A stretch of DNA of 11,202 nucleotides from an uncultured bacterium (GTDB lineage Bacteria > Cyanobacteriota > Vampirovibrionia > Gastranaerophilales > Gastranaerophilaceae), in contig CAMHDG010000023.1 of NCBI GenBank assembly GCA_946183815.1, forward strand, positions 1 to 11,202. The letters run 5' to 3'. The position numbers and the translations under genes were made by a program. The notes under the pieces were generated by a model that ran no database searches, was not told the DNA's origin, and worked only from the letters and a program-made list of their open reading frames with translations. Positions 1 through 5,956 of this stretch are shown in pieces. The first letter of the stretch is position 1, and each line of letters begins with the position of its first letter.

Positions 1-55
1 TAATTGTTTTGTTCGGCAGAGTCACCATCTCCACCATATTCATTATTATTCAAAT
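1..55. repeat. 55-bp direct repeat, copy 1
   Basis: Positions 1-55 are identical to 134-188. The identity ends at 56 versus 189 (a versus c), and the repeat begins exactly at the first base of the window, so its true left limit cannot be seen. A repeat of exactly this length at a sequence end is what a de Bruijn assembler using k=55 would leave. A genuine 133-bp-period tandem repeat is the alternative. The minus-strand reading is rich in Asn, Gly and Asp codons (NNNEYGGDGDSAEQN), but no gene can be supported. Confidence 0.9.
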
Positions 56-70
56 ATTTCGTATATGATG

Positions 71-102
71 GGGTCCTCGTACCCAAGAGTGCTATTGCAC
101 TC
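71..102. other. Two tandem short hairpins inside the repeat spacer
   Basis: The 78-bp segment between the two repeat copies contains GGGT (71-74) pairing with ACCC (81-84) around a 6-nt loop. Two bases later GAGTGC (87-92) pairs with GCACTC (97-102) around the 4-nt loop TATT. The segment is visibly richer in G+C than its AT-rich surroundings. There is no T-run on either side, so it is not a standard terminator. It may be a small structured repeat element, but I do not recognise its family. Confidence 0.5.
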
Positions 103-120
103 CGTGGCTTCTTCCCTCTC

Positions 121-145
121 ACAAAACAATAATTAATTGTTTTGT
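121..145. repeat. Perfect 10-bp inverted repeat
   Basis: ACAAAACAAT (121-130) and ATTGTTTTGT (136-145) are perfect inverted copies separated by five bases. The right arm lies inside copy 2 of the 55-bp direct repeat and the left arm at the end of the spacer, so the dyad exists only where spacer meets repeat. It may be a hairpin at a recombination or assembly junction. No T-tract follows that would make it a terminator. Confidence 0.7.
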
Positions 146-188
146 TCGGCAGAGTCACCATCTCCACCATATTCATTATTATTCAAAT
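134..188. repeat. 55-bp direct repeat, copy 2
   Basis: Identical to 1-55. Immediately after it (189) the sequence changes character, and a reading frame resembling a phage baseplate protein begins. The repeat edge is therefore also the edge of the recognisable protein homology, which points to a junction at 188/189, either biological or made by assembly. Confidence 0.9.
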
Positions 189-209
189 CAGACGGCTAAT
201 AAAAATAAA

Positions 210-542
210 TTGACTAATATGTTGGCACACGCAACTGACACGGCTAATATCGACAGATACGGCTATCTCAATTATATCGAAGAAACAGAGATAGAGAAAA
301 ATAAAAACTATACTACGTTAGCGAATAGTAAATTAAATGAACTAAATAGAGTAAGTGATGAGTTATCATTAACTATGCACGGTGATTATAATTTGCAAAA
401 AGGGGTAATTGGCTTAATCAGAGTAGAACAATTAGATTTAAATAGACGTTATATTATAAAGGGGTCAGAACACACAATAGCAGGACCAACAGAGAAAGTA
501 AAAATTTCACTAAATCAATTTGATGGAAATTTTGCGGGATGA
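210..542 (+). pseudogene. C-terminal fragment of phage baseplate hub protein (XkdQ/YqbQ type)
   Basis: About 110 residues. The features recalled from XkdQ/YqbQ-type hub proteins of contractile-tailed phages appear in order: an IDRYGYLNYIEE strand segment (about residues 14-25), a helix with LANSKLNELNRV (about 37-48), a GDYNLQKG turn (about 58-65), then YIIKGSEHTI (about 81-90) leading into a final strand KVKISLNQ. Full-length family members are about 300 residues or more, so the N-terminal two-thirds is missing. The only start is TTG at 210 (ATG at 219) with no ribosome binding site, and the frame stays open leftward only into low-complexity repeat. I read this as a prophage remnant or a gene cut by the junction at 188/189. 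No other tail gene is visible. Its last 28 bases overlap the end of the opposing gene that stops at 515. The family call is from memory and would need a profile search. Confidence 0.6.
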
Positions 543-802
543 GCAATCATATAATCAATTAAAGGAACAGTAACCTCTCTTTGATATGCTCCTACGGGTG
601 CAGTTGTTTCAACGTGATTAGGTCCAACTTTTTTTAATGGGTATTTTTTATAGAAATCTGCTTTAAGTTTTTCGTAATATTTTTGTACTCCGTTATCAGA
701 TGTGTAGGTAATATTATCATTACAGCCCTCGTAATAAGTACCGGTTGCAAACACCGGTAAAGATAGAGTTAATACACATAACAAAATAATTACTTTTTTC
801 AT
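515..802 (-). CDS. Small secreted protein, YYEGCNDNI family (copy A)
   Basis: 95 residues, function unknown. Residues 1-20 form a classical signal peptide: MKK, a hydrophobic stretch (VIILLCVLTLSLPV), then FA-T as a type I signal peptidase site. The mature part begins TGTYYEGCNDNI with a single cysteine and is then charged and helical. It is a paralogue of the next gene upstream on the same strand (852-1136): both have MKKV starts, the YYEGCNDNI block right after cleavage, and a C-terminal VxxPLxxYxxxHP segment. The start at 802 is supported by AAAGGAAA about 6 bases upstream and by the signal peptide. The stop lies inside the 3' end of the convergent phage fragment. It could be a periplasmic or surface protein, or cargo of the former prophage. 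I do not recognise the family. Confidence 0.75.
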   Translation of the reverse strand: MKKVIILLCVLTLSLPVFATGTYYEGCNDNITYTSDNGVQKYYEKLKADFYKKYPLKKVGPNHVETTAPVGAYQREVTVPLIDYMIAHPAKFPSN

Positions 803-839
803 TTTATCATTTCCTTTTCTTTCTTTACTGTAGGCAATT

Positions 840-865
840 AGAGGATAAGCGCTATTTTATCCTCT
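840..865 (-). other. Hairpin over the stop codon of the upstream paralogue
   Basis: AGAGGATAA (840-848) and TTATCCTCT (857-865) form a perfect 9-bp stem with an 8-nt loop. On the minus strand the hairpin contains the last codons and TAG stop (852-854) of the 852-1136 gene and sits before the start of the 515-802 gene. No T-run follows, so it is not a standard intrinsic terminator. It may protect or separate the two reading frames in a shared transcript, which is inference. Confidence 0.6.
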
Positions 866-1136
866 TTCCTGCCTTTTTATTATAATCAATAGGGTGTTTT
901 TCAATGTATTGGTAAAGAGGAGTTCTTACATAATGGTTATATGTTGCATCACTAACTGAACATTCCCCTCTGTGAACTCGTTCCCAGTATTCTTCTTTTA
1001 GTTTTTGTGCGTATGCCTGATATTCTGAATCGTCATAAGGTTTGATATTATCATTACAGCCTTCATAATAACCAAATGTTGCATAACTTGGTAAAGCAAA
1101 AACTAATAAACAAAAAATAACTAAAACTTTTTTCAT
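852..1136 (-). CDS. Small secreted protein, YYEGCNDNI family (copy B)
   Basis: 94 residues, function unknown. The signal peptide is MKKVLVIFCLLVFALPSYA, with predicted cleavage after SYA at about residue 20. Then come FGYYEGCNDNI and a charged, helical, Tyr-rich region ending in a basic tail (KKAGKRIK). One cysteine of the mature part (in EGCND) is shared with copy A, and a second (RGEC) is not. The ribosome site AAGGAT lies about 7 bases before ATG at 1136. The gap to copy A is 49 bp, so a tandem duplication transcribed together is likely. The two copies differ at many positions, so the duplication is not recent. Nothing in the sequence identifies a catalytic site. Confidence 0.75.
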   Translation of the reverse strand: MKKVLVIFCLLVFALPSYATFGYYEGCNDNIKPYDDSEYQAYAQKLKEEYWERVHRGECSVSDATYNHYVRTPLYQYIEKHPIDYNKKAGKRIK

Positions 1137-1167
1137 AATTCGGAATCCTTATATACTTACCTTTATT

Positions 1168-1173
1168 ATTATA
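1168..1173 (-). promoter_or_regulatory. Possible -10 box for the secreted-protein pair
   Basis: Minus-strand TATAAT lies about 31 bases upstream of the 1136 start, in the 64-bp gap after the small membrane protein gene. There is no convincing -35 box at 17-18 bases, and the region is AT-rich, so a chance match is quite possible. Confidence 0.3.
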
Positions 1174-1200
1174 ACGATATTTTGTGAAAAAAGTTCATAA

Positions 1201-1419
1201 TTAAGTATCATAGACCCAATTACAGAACTTAGCAATTACTCTTAATATAACAGGGAAAAAGGCTATAGCCCAAAACCATGGACAAAATAAAAATAAAAAT
1301 ATTAAATAAGGACAAAATATCCAAATTAATAATTCAGCAATATAAAATGCAAATTCAAAATATGTTATTAACGATATATTATATGTATCTTCCGCCATTT
1401 CAGTAGTTTTCGTTATCAT
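1201..1419 (-). CDS. Small membrane protein of unknown function
   Basis: 72 residues, mostly hydrophobic. After a polar N-terminus (MITKTTEMAEDTYN) there are two probable membrane segments, about residues 18-35 and 37-63, rich in Phe, Trp, Ile and Leu, with an FCPYLIFLFLFCPWFW core holding two FCP motifs. It ends with a short polar tail (CNWVYDT). The start is supported by GAAAGGATAA about 5 bases upstream. It lies upstream of the two secreted-protein genes on the same strand with a 64-bp gap, so a three-gene unit is possible, but a possible -10 box in that gap leaves this open. It could be a small inner-membrane partner of the secreted proteins or an unrelated phage-type holin-like protein. 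Neither is shown by the sequence. Confidence 0.6.
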   Translation of the reverse strand: MITKTTEMAEDTYNISLITYFEFAFYIAELLIWIFCPYLIFLFLFCPWFWAIAFFPVILRVIAKFCNWVYDT

Positions 1420-1588
1420 TTTATTATCCTTTCACTTTTTTGAATAAATCCTATATGGGACAAAAATGGTCATTTTAAATATATATTTTTTTACAGACTT
1501 ATTTCTTGAAATAAATCTTTACAATTACCTTTAAAAAGTCAATTATATCTTAAATATATACTTATTATATATAACTAACAGGGTAACT

Positions 1589-2161
1589 ATGGGCGGAATA
1601 CACAGAAAACCACGAATAATCTCAACTGCTCAGTTTGGCGAATACAGTACTCGACTGCGTCAGATGACGCCTGAACAACAAGAGCAGGAAATGAAAAGAT
1701 TACAGAAACAACTCGCAGAAGCAAGGCAACAAGATGCGGTTGATTCTGCAATGACAAGAGCATCCACAGTAAGAGGAGATACTACTGTTGATACTGTCCA
1801 AAGCAGAAATTTCTTTGCAACAGGAGCACAAAGGTATGAAAAGAAGGAATCTCCAATAGAACTACTTAAAAGGAACTTTGGAGATAAATGTAAAATATGG
1901 AAAACTATGCATAATCAATATCTTGCAAAACTAAAAGAGTTAGGACGCAGCACTTCCGGAGAAAACATAGAGGAAGAAATAAAGAAACTAAAAAACAACT
2001 ACGCAGAAGCAACGGAAGAATGGGAATGGCAACAGGCTAACGCTATGGTTGACTGTAAAATTGATATACTTAAGTCGTGCATTAAAGAATTAGAACAACC
2101 TAGAAGAAGTTCTCAAGGGACAAGACGTAAACATTCATTCTCAATAAATACTTTCGGATAA
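1589..2161 (+). CDS. Charged helical protein of unknown function
   Basis: 190 residues, no family recognised. There is no signal peptide or membrane segment. After MGGIHRKPRIISTAQFGEYS comes a Gln/Glu/Lys-rich helix (residues 22-49, EQQEQEMKRLQKQLAEA) that looks like a coiled coil. A Thr/Ser/Asp-rich linker follows (about 52-75), then a second long charged helical stretch (about 84-170) with EEWEWQQ and Cys101, Cys156 and Cys164. The tail is basic and Ser-rich, ending SFSINTFG. The ribosome site is weak (AGGG at 1580-1583). The 168 bp upstream is extremely AT-rich with no clear promoter. The gene lies 63 bp before waaA but waaA has its own promoter, so a functional link is not implied. A cytoplasmic structural or protein-binding role is possible, but nothing proves it. 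Confidence 0.7.
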   Translation: MGGIHRKPRIISTAQFGEYSTRLRQMTPEQQEQEMKRLQKQLAEARQQDAVDSAMTRASTVRGDTTVDTVQSRNFFATGAQRYEKKESPIELLKRNFGDKCKIWKTMHNQYLAKLKELGRSTSGENIEEEIKKLKNNYAEATEEWEWQQANAMVDCKIDILKSCIKELEQPRRSSQGTRRKHSFSINTFG

Positions 2162-2166
2162 AATAT

Positions 2167-2195
2167 TTGAAAAACATCAATGTTTAATTTAAAAT
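2167..2195 (+). promoter_or_regulatory. Sigma70-type promoter for waaA
   Basis: TTGAAA (2167-2172) and TAAAAT (2190-2195) each differ from consensus at one position and are spaced by exactly 17 bases. Transcription would start near 2202, about 23 bases before the waaA ATG, leaving room for the strong ribosome site at 2215-2221. A short dyad AAACAT/ATGTTT (2172-2185) lies in the spacer and might be an operator, though in AT-rich DNA it may be chance. Confidence 0.65.
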
Positions 2196-2214
2196 AAGTC
2201 TAAACATCCGTTAT

Positions 2215-2221
2215 GGAGGAG
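2215..2221 (+). promoter_or_regulatory. Ribosome binding site deciding the waaA start
   Basis: GGAGGAG sits 3 bases before ATG at 2225. An in-frame ATG at 2213 contains this ribosome site within its first codons and has no ribosome site of its own, so 2225 is the better start. The protein then begins MFRLFSF, a normal WaaA membrane-anchor N-terminus. Confidence 0.75.
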
Positions 2222-2224
2222 ATA

Positions 2225-3478
2225 ATGTTTAGACTTTTTTCATTTATTTATGATATTTTAGCAACGATTTGTTTTACGCTTTTTTACCCGTTTGTCGCCG
2301 TTTCAAGATTACACACAGGAAAAGACACCGGAACAAGAAAAATCAAATTAGGACTGTTCAAAAAGCCTGAACTAAAAGAAAAAGTCATTATGTTCCACGC
2401 TGTATCTGTTGGGGAAGTTCTCTCTCTTGAAAAACTTATCCAACAAACACACCGAACTTTCCCTGACTATTCAATAGTGCTTACCACAGGGACAAAAACA
2501 GGACAAGAACTTGCTCACAAAAAATATTCCCAAATCACAGACTATATCACCTATTTCCCCTTTGATTTTCCTTATGCCATAAATAATTTTTTGAACAAAA
2601 TTAATCCAAATATGGTGATTATTGCTGAAACTGAATTATGGCCTAATTTTGCGATACAGTGCAAAAAAAGAAATATTCCTCTTGTAATAATAAACGGAAG
2701 AATATCTGATTCGTCATACGGGTCTTACAGACTCTTAAAACCTTTCTTTAAGCCCATATTGAACCTCTACACAAAAATCTACACCCAAAGTGAACTCGAT
2801 AACGAAAGATTTATCGCTCTCGGAAATAAACCGGAAAATACAAGTGTTATGGCTAATCTAAAATTTGATATTGAAAAAGTTGACGCTGACATAGATTTAC
2901 AGAAAAACGACTACAAAATATTTATAGCAGGCAGCACGCACTCTGGAGAAAATGAAATAGTAATAAGAACTTTTTCAGAATTAAGAAAAAAGCATTCAAA
3001 CATTAAAATGCTGCTCGCCCCAAGGCACATGGAAAGAATACCGGAAATAGAAAAAATATTACAGAATTATAATTTTTCTGTCGGGTATCGCTCAAAGAAT
3101 GAAAATTTTTCGGATAAAGACATAATCATCCTTGACACATTTGGAGAACTAAAAAAATGCTACGCAATATCTGATATAGCCTTTATTGGTGGAAGTTTCA
3201 ACAAAACAGGCGGTCACAACCCGCTTGAAGCCTCTATCTACAATGTCCCGACAATAACAGGTCCGAATATCAAAAACTTTAGAGATATATACGGTATCCT
3301 AACAAGAGCAAATGCCTCAAAACTTGTAAAAAATGAAAAAGAACTGTTTGATGCATTAGATACCCTGTTATCAAACAAAGAAAAACTTACAGAAATGATA
3401 AATTCATGCAAAACCGTTTTTGACAGTCAAAAAGGAGCAATAGAATTTGTCATAGAACGAATAAAAGAATTTATATAA
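2225..3478 (+). CDS. waaA: 3-deoxy-D-manno-octulosonic acid (Kdo) transferase
   Basis: 417 residues, normal length for WaaA/KdtA, a GT30 glycosyltransferase that moves Kdo from CMP-Kdo onto the lipid A precursor at the cytoplasmic face of the inner membrane. An N-terminal hydrophobic anchor spans about residues 2-26. The first Rossmann domain has HAVSVGEV (58-65, with the Glu that acts as base in the family), TTGTKTG and AETELWPN (134-141), then GRISDSS. The second has AGSTHSGE (235-242), APRHMER, DTFGEL (304-309), the GGHNPLEA signature (329-336) and GPNIKNF. All the expected blocks are present, so the enzyme looks intact. How many Kdo residues it adds cannot be read from sequence. It has its own promoter and converges on the rfaE2-lpxD-lpxC-fabZ operon, so LPS genes face each other across a shared terminator. 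Confidence 0.95.
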   Translation: MFRLFSFIYDILATICFTLFYPFVAVSRLHTGKDTGTRKIKLGLFKKPELKEKVIMFHAVSVGEVLSLEKLIQQTHRTFPDYSIVLTTGTKTGQELAHKKYSQITDYITYFPFDFPYAINNFLNKINPNMVIIAETELWPNFAIQCKKRNIPLVIINGRISDSSYGSYRLLKPFFKPILNLYTKIYTQSELDNERFIALGNKPENTSVMANLKFDIEKVDADIDLQKNDYKIFIAGSTHSGENEIVIRTFSELRKKHSNIKMLLAPRHMERIPEIEKILQNYNFSVGYRSKNENFSDKDIIILDTFGELKKCYAISDIAFIGGSFNKTGGHNPLEASIYNVPTITGPNIKNFRDIYGILTRANASKLVKNEKELFDALDTLLSNKEKLTEMINSCKTVFDSQKGAIEFVIERIKEFI

Positions 3479-3512
3479 AAAAGATGCGGTAAACTTATTT
3501 TCCGCATCTTTT
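3479..3512. terminator. Bidirectional intrinsic terminator between waaA and fabZ
   Basis: AAAAGATGCGG (3479-3489) and CCGCATCTTTT (3502-3512) form a perfect 11-bp stem around a 12-nt loop, with T-rich ends in both directions. It starts directly after the waaA stop and lies 20 bp beyond the fabZ stop, so it can end both convergent transcripts. Confidence 0.9.
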
Positions 3513-3532
3513 CTACATTTAATAAATTCAAA

Positions 3533-3973
3533 CTACTTCATTGCAACGGTCAAATCTGCTTCCACAACAATTTTGCCGTCAACAGAGCCGGTTGCATGAC
3601 ATTTTCCGATAGGACCTTTTACCTTTGTCAATTCAATTAACATATCTAATCTGTCGCCAGGGCGAACAATATTTTTAAATCTTACATTATCAACCCCTGC
3701 AAACAAGGTTAATTTACCTTTGTATTCAGGTAAAGTACAAAGAATAGGTGCTGAACATTGTGCCATAGCCTCAATTTGCAATACCCCAGGCATAATAGGG
3801 TTGTTTGGGAAATGACCTTGGAAAAATTCTTCATTCATCGTCAAATTCTTATACCCTTTTGAATATTTACCCGGAACACATTCCGTAATTCTATCCACTA
3901 ATAAAAACGGATATCTGTGAGGAATCATATCCATGATTTCCATTACGTCAAAACTTAAAGTTTCTTCACTCAT
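3533..3973 (-). CDS. fabZ: 3-hydroxyacyl-[acyl-carrier-protein] dehydratase FabZ
   Basis: 146 residues, full length for this hot-dog-fold enzyme, which dehydrates 3-hydroxyacyl-ACP to trans-2-enoyl-ACP in fatty acid elongation. HRYPFLLVDR (19-28) is followed by GHFPNNPIMPGVLQIEA, which holds the catalytic His54 and Glu68. It is the last gene of the operon, 10 bp after lpxC, and its ribosome site AAGGAGA abuts the lpxC stop, which suggests translational coupling. FabZ and the lipid A pathway draw on the same 3-hydroxyacyl-ACP, which explains its usual company with lpxC. In many genomes lpxA follows fabZ. Here the operon ends instead. Confidence 0.96.
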   Translation of the reverse strand: MSEETLSFDVMEIMDMIPHRYPFLLVDRITECVPGKYSKGYKNLTMNEEFFQGHFPNNPIMPGVLQIEAMAQCSAPILCTLPEYKGKLTLFAGVDNVRFKNIVRPGDRLDMLIELTKVKGPIGKCHATGSVDGKIVVEADLTVAMK

Positions 3974-3983
3974 AATTATCTCC

Positions 3984-4823
3984 TTATTTAACTTTAACTA
4001 ATTTATCCTTAAGCATCTTTGCTGTTTTAATATGCACTGCATGACCGGCCTCTTTCACAAGTATCTGACATTTCATATCAAGAACAGAAACACCTGTTTG
4101 GTATATATCCCCAAACAAATCCAATATTTTATGTTTTACAGGCTCTTTATCCGAACGTAAATCAACTGTATAACCGTCACCAGTCAGCCCTAAAGTGTTA
4201 TCAATAGTAACCCCCTGAGCAAAACCAAGCATTTGATATTTTTTCAAATCTTTATAGAATCCAAATGTTCTTGCCTCAATAATTTCTTCCAAATTCTTTT
4301 TATCAAAAGAAACCCACTGATTATGCAAATCTTTATGGTCATAATTTACAGAATAGGTAATATTCAACTCTTTATCAGGAAGAATAACCATACTGGTTTT
4401 CCCGTTTAAATAATAAACAGGCTCACTTACGGTATAAACAGAAGGCTTAGCAGTCACATTCACCCCGGCCTCATTAAACAATCTTATCCACTCTTTTGAA
4501 CTGCCGTCAAAAATAGGAAATTCTTCCTGCGAAAGATAAACATCAAGAGAATCTATCCTTAAAATTGAACACGCAGCCATAAAGTGTTCACAAAGTCCTG
4601 CTTTATATTTATAACCGCCGAGTAAGGTTCTATTATCACGACTACCTAACGTAACATAATGTTCCGTTGAAATAACATTTTCAACACAAGCAGTAAAAGG
4701 AGCCCCACCTTTTACGAACAAGCGAATTTTACCCTCATTTGATGGTTTGATTACAACATCACAGTCGTAATTCTTCATTAAGGTATTTCCACTAGTATGT
4801 ATTTCATTTTTTATCGTAGTCAT
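3984..4823 (-). CDS. lpxC: UDP-3-O-acyl-N-acetylglucosamine deacetylase LpxC
   Basis: 279 residues, somewhat shorter than the approximately 305 of Escherichia coli LpxC. It is the zinc enzyme that removes acetate from UDP-3-O-acyl-GlcNAc, the committed step of lipid A synthesis. The zinc ligands and catalytic residues are present: Glu79-His80 (CEHFMAA), His231 and Asp235 in VKHKILDLFGD, and His261 in AGHAVH. The substrate-loop motif ARTFGF (184-189) and FPIFDGSS (102-109) are also there. The N-terminus is divergent: the usual G-[IV]-G-L-H-S-G stretch is not recognisable (TSGNTLMKNYDCD instead). The start at 4823 has a good ribosome site (AAGGAAAAGG). It is the third gene of the operon, 20 bp after lpxD. 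LpxC is commonly controlled by proteolysis, and nothing here shows whether that applies. Confidence 0.94.
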   Translation of the reverse strand: MTTIKNEIHTSGNTLMKNYDCDVVIKPSNEGKIRLFVKGGAPFTACVENVISTEHYVTLGSRDNRTLLGGYKYKAGLCEHFMAACSILRIDSLDVYLSQEEFPIFDGSSKEWIRLFNEAGVNVTAKPSVYTVSEPVYYLNGKTSMVILPDKELNITYSVNYDHKDLHNQWVSFDKKNLEEIIEARTFGFYKDLKKYQMLGFAQGVTIDNTLGLTGDGYTVDLRSDKEPVKHKILDLFGDIYQTGVSVLDMKCQILVKEAGHAVHIKTAKMLKDKLVKVK

Positions 4824-4843
4824 TTACCTTTTCCTTGAAAATA

Positions 4844-5941
4844 CTATACTTCTGTACTGTGTTCTGACTCAAAAGCAGAAAGTAGCGGTTCATATTTTTT
4901 GAATTTTTTAATTAATTCACCTGCATCCTTCATTATCTTTAATTGTTTAATAAATTCTTTTCTAGGAGCAGCAGGTGCACCGACAACAATAGATTTTTCA
5001 GGGAAACTCTTTGTAACCCCTGCTTTTGCTGCAATAATAGAATCACTGCCAATCTTGATATGATCAGCAAGACCTGCCTGACCTGCAAGGACAACCCTGT
5101 CGCCGATTTCACAACTACCTGCTATACCAACCTGTGAAACAATCATACAACCTTTCCCGATTTTACAGTTATGACCTATCATAACAAGGTTATCAATTTT
5201 TGTATTATCGCCTATTGTTGTATTCTCAATCGTACCTCTATCAATGGTTGCATTTGCACCAACTTCAACATTATTTCCGATTACAACAGAACCGATTGAA
5301 TTGATTTTAAAGATAACATGTTCTGCACCGGTATCTTTAATTTCACCGTCTTTTCTTGCCTGTTCAATATTATTAGGGTTCTCTGTAACAAAACTGAAAC
5401 CGTCAGCCCCCAAGGAAACACCGTGATGGAAGATACATTTGTTACCAATTTTTACTCTATCACCAACATTTACCCCAGGGTGAAAGAAACAGTCAGAACC
5501 GATATTTGCATCATTACCGATATAACAATTTGCCAATATTTTTGTGTTATCGCCTACATAAGCACCCTTTGCAACAACAACATTAGGACCTAAAGAAACA
5601 TTTTCGCCTAATTTTGCTTCAGGGTGAACAACTGCAGTTGGGTGGATACCCTCATTTGTTTGAGGTTCTTCATAGAACATTGTGATAAGTTTCATCATTG
5701 CAAGACGTGGTCTTTCAACCTCAATAGTAGAAAAACCGTCAATGTTAACCCCTAACGGCACAAGCGCAGCGTGAGCCTTTGTCTTTGCAAGGTTTTCGAT
5801 TTCTTCTTCACCTAATGCCAGTGCCAGTGTATGCTCATCAGCCAAAAGCGGTGGCGCTATCTTTGTAATAGACACATCTGCTGTTTTTGTTAACATACCG
5901 TCTGTAATTTTTGCAATTTGTTCTAATGTAAACGACTTCAT
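4844..5941 (-). CDS. lpxD: UDP-3-O-(3-hydroxyacyl)glucosamine N-acyltransferase LpxD
   Basis: 365 residues, typical length. It transfers a 3-hydroxyacyl chain from ACP to the 2-amino group of UDP-3-O-acyl-glucosamine, directly after the LpxC step. Residues 1-95 form the uridine-binding N-terminal domain. From about 100 to 320 there are left-handed beta-helix hexapeptide repeats (IGNDANIGSD, IGNNVEVGAN and similar). The catalytic His257 lies in IGHNCKIG, followed by SQVGIAGS (269-276), a family signature. A C-terminal helix (327-355) is expected to bind ACP. The ribosome site AGGAG precedes ATG at 5941, 15 bp after rfaE2. The order lpxD-lpxC-fabZ resembles a compact lipid A cluster but lacks lpxA and lpxB here. 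Confidence 0.95.
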   Translation of the reverse strand: MKSFTLEQIAKITDGMLTKTADVSITKIAPPLLADEHTLALALGEEEIENLAKTKAHAALVPLGVNIDGFSTIEVERPRLAMMKLITMFYEEPQTNEGIHPTAVVHPEAKLGENVSLGPNVVVAKGAYVGDNTKILANCYIGNDANIGSDCFFHPGVNVGDRVKIGNKCIFHHGVSLGADGFSFVTENPNNIEQARKDGEIKDTGAEHVIFKINSIGSVVIGNNVEVGANATIDRGTIENTTIGDNTKIDNLVMIGHNCKIGKGCMIVSQVGIAGSCEIGDRVVLAGQAGLADHIKIGSDSIIAAKAGVTKSFPEKSIVVGAPAAPRKEFIKQLKIMKDAGELIKKFKKYEPLLSAFESEHSTEV

Positions 5942-5956
5942 TTTAAACTCCTAACT

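Noticed and set aside
1..161. Minus-strand open frame running through the spacer and repeat
   Set aside because: It crosses the repeat junction in a different frame from the other repeat copy, has no ribosome site and includes hairpin sequence. It does not behave as a single gene.
1..188. CRISPR array
   Set aside because: Only two copies of a 55-bp repeat with one 78-bp spacer and no cas genes. The repeat is too long and too few for an array.
2161..2200. Terminator after the 190-residue orphan gene
   Set aside because: The AAACAT/ATGTTT dyad is only six A/T-rich pairs and is better explained as part of the waaA promoter spacer.
4943..5593. Plus-strand open frames opposite lpxD
   Set aside because: They are antisense to the hexapeptide repeats of lpxD. 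The Cys/Thr/Asn-rich products look like artefacts of the repeated codons.
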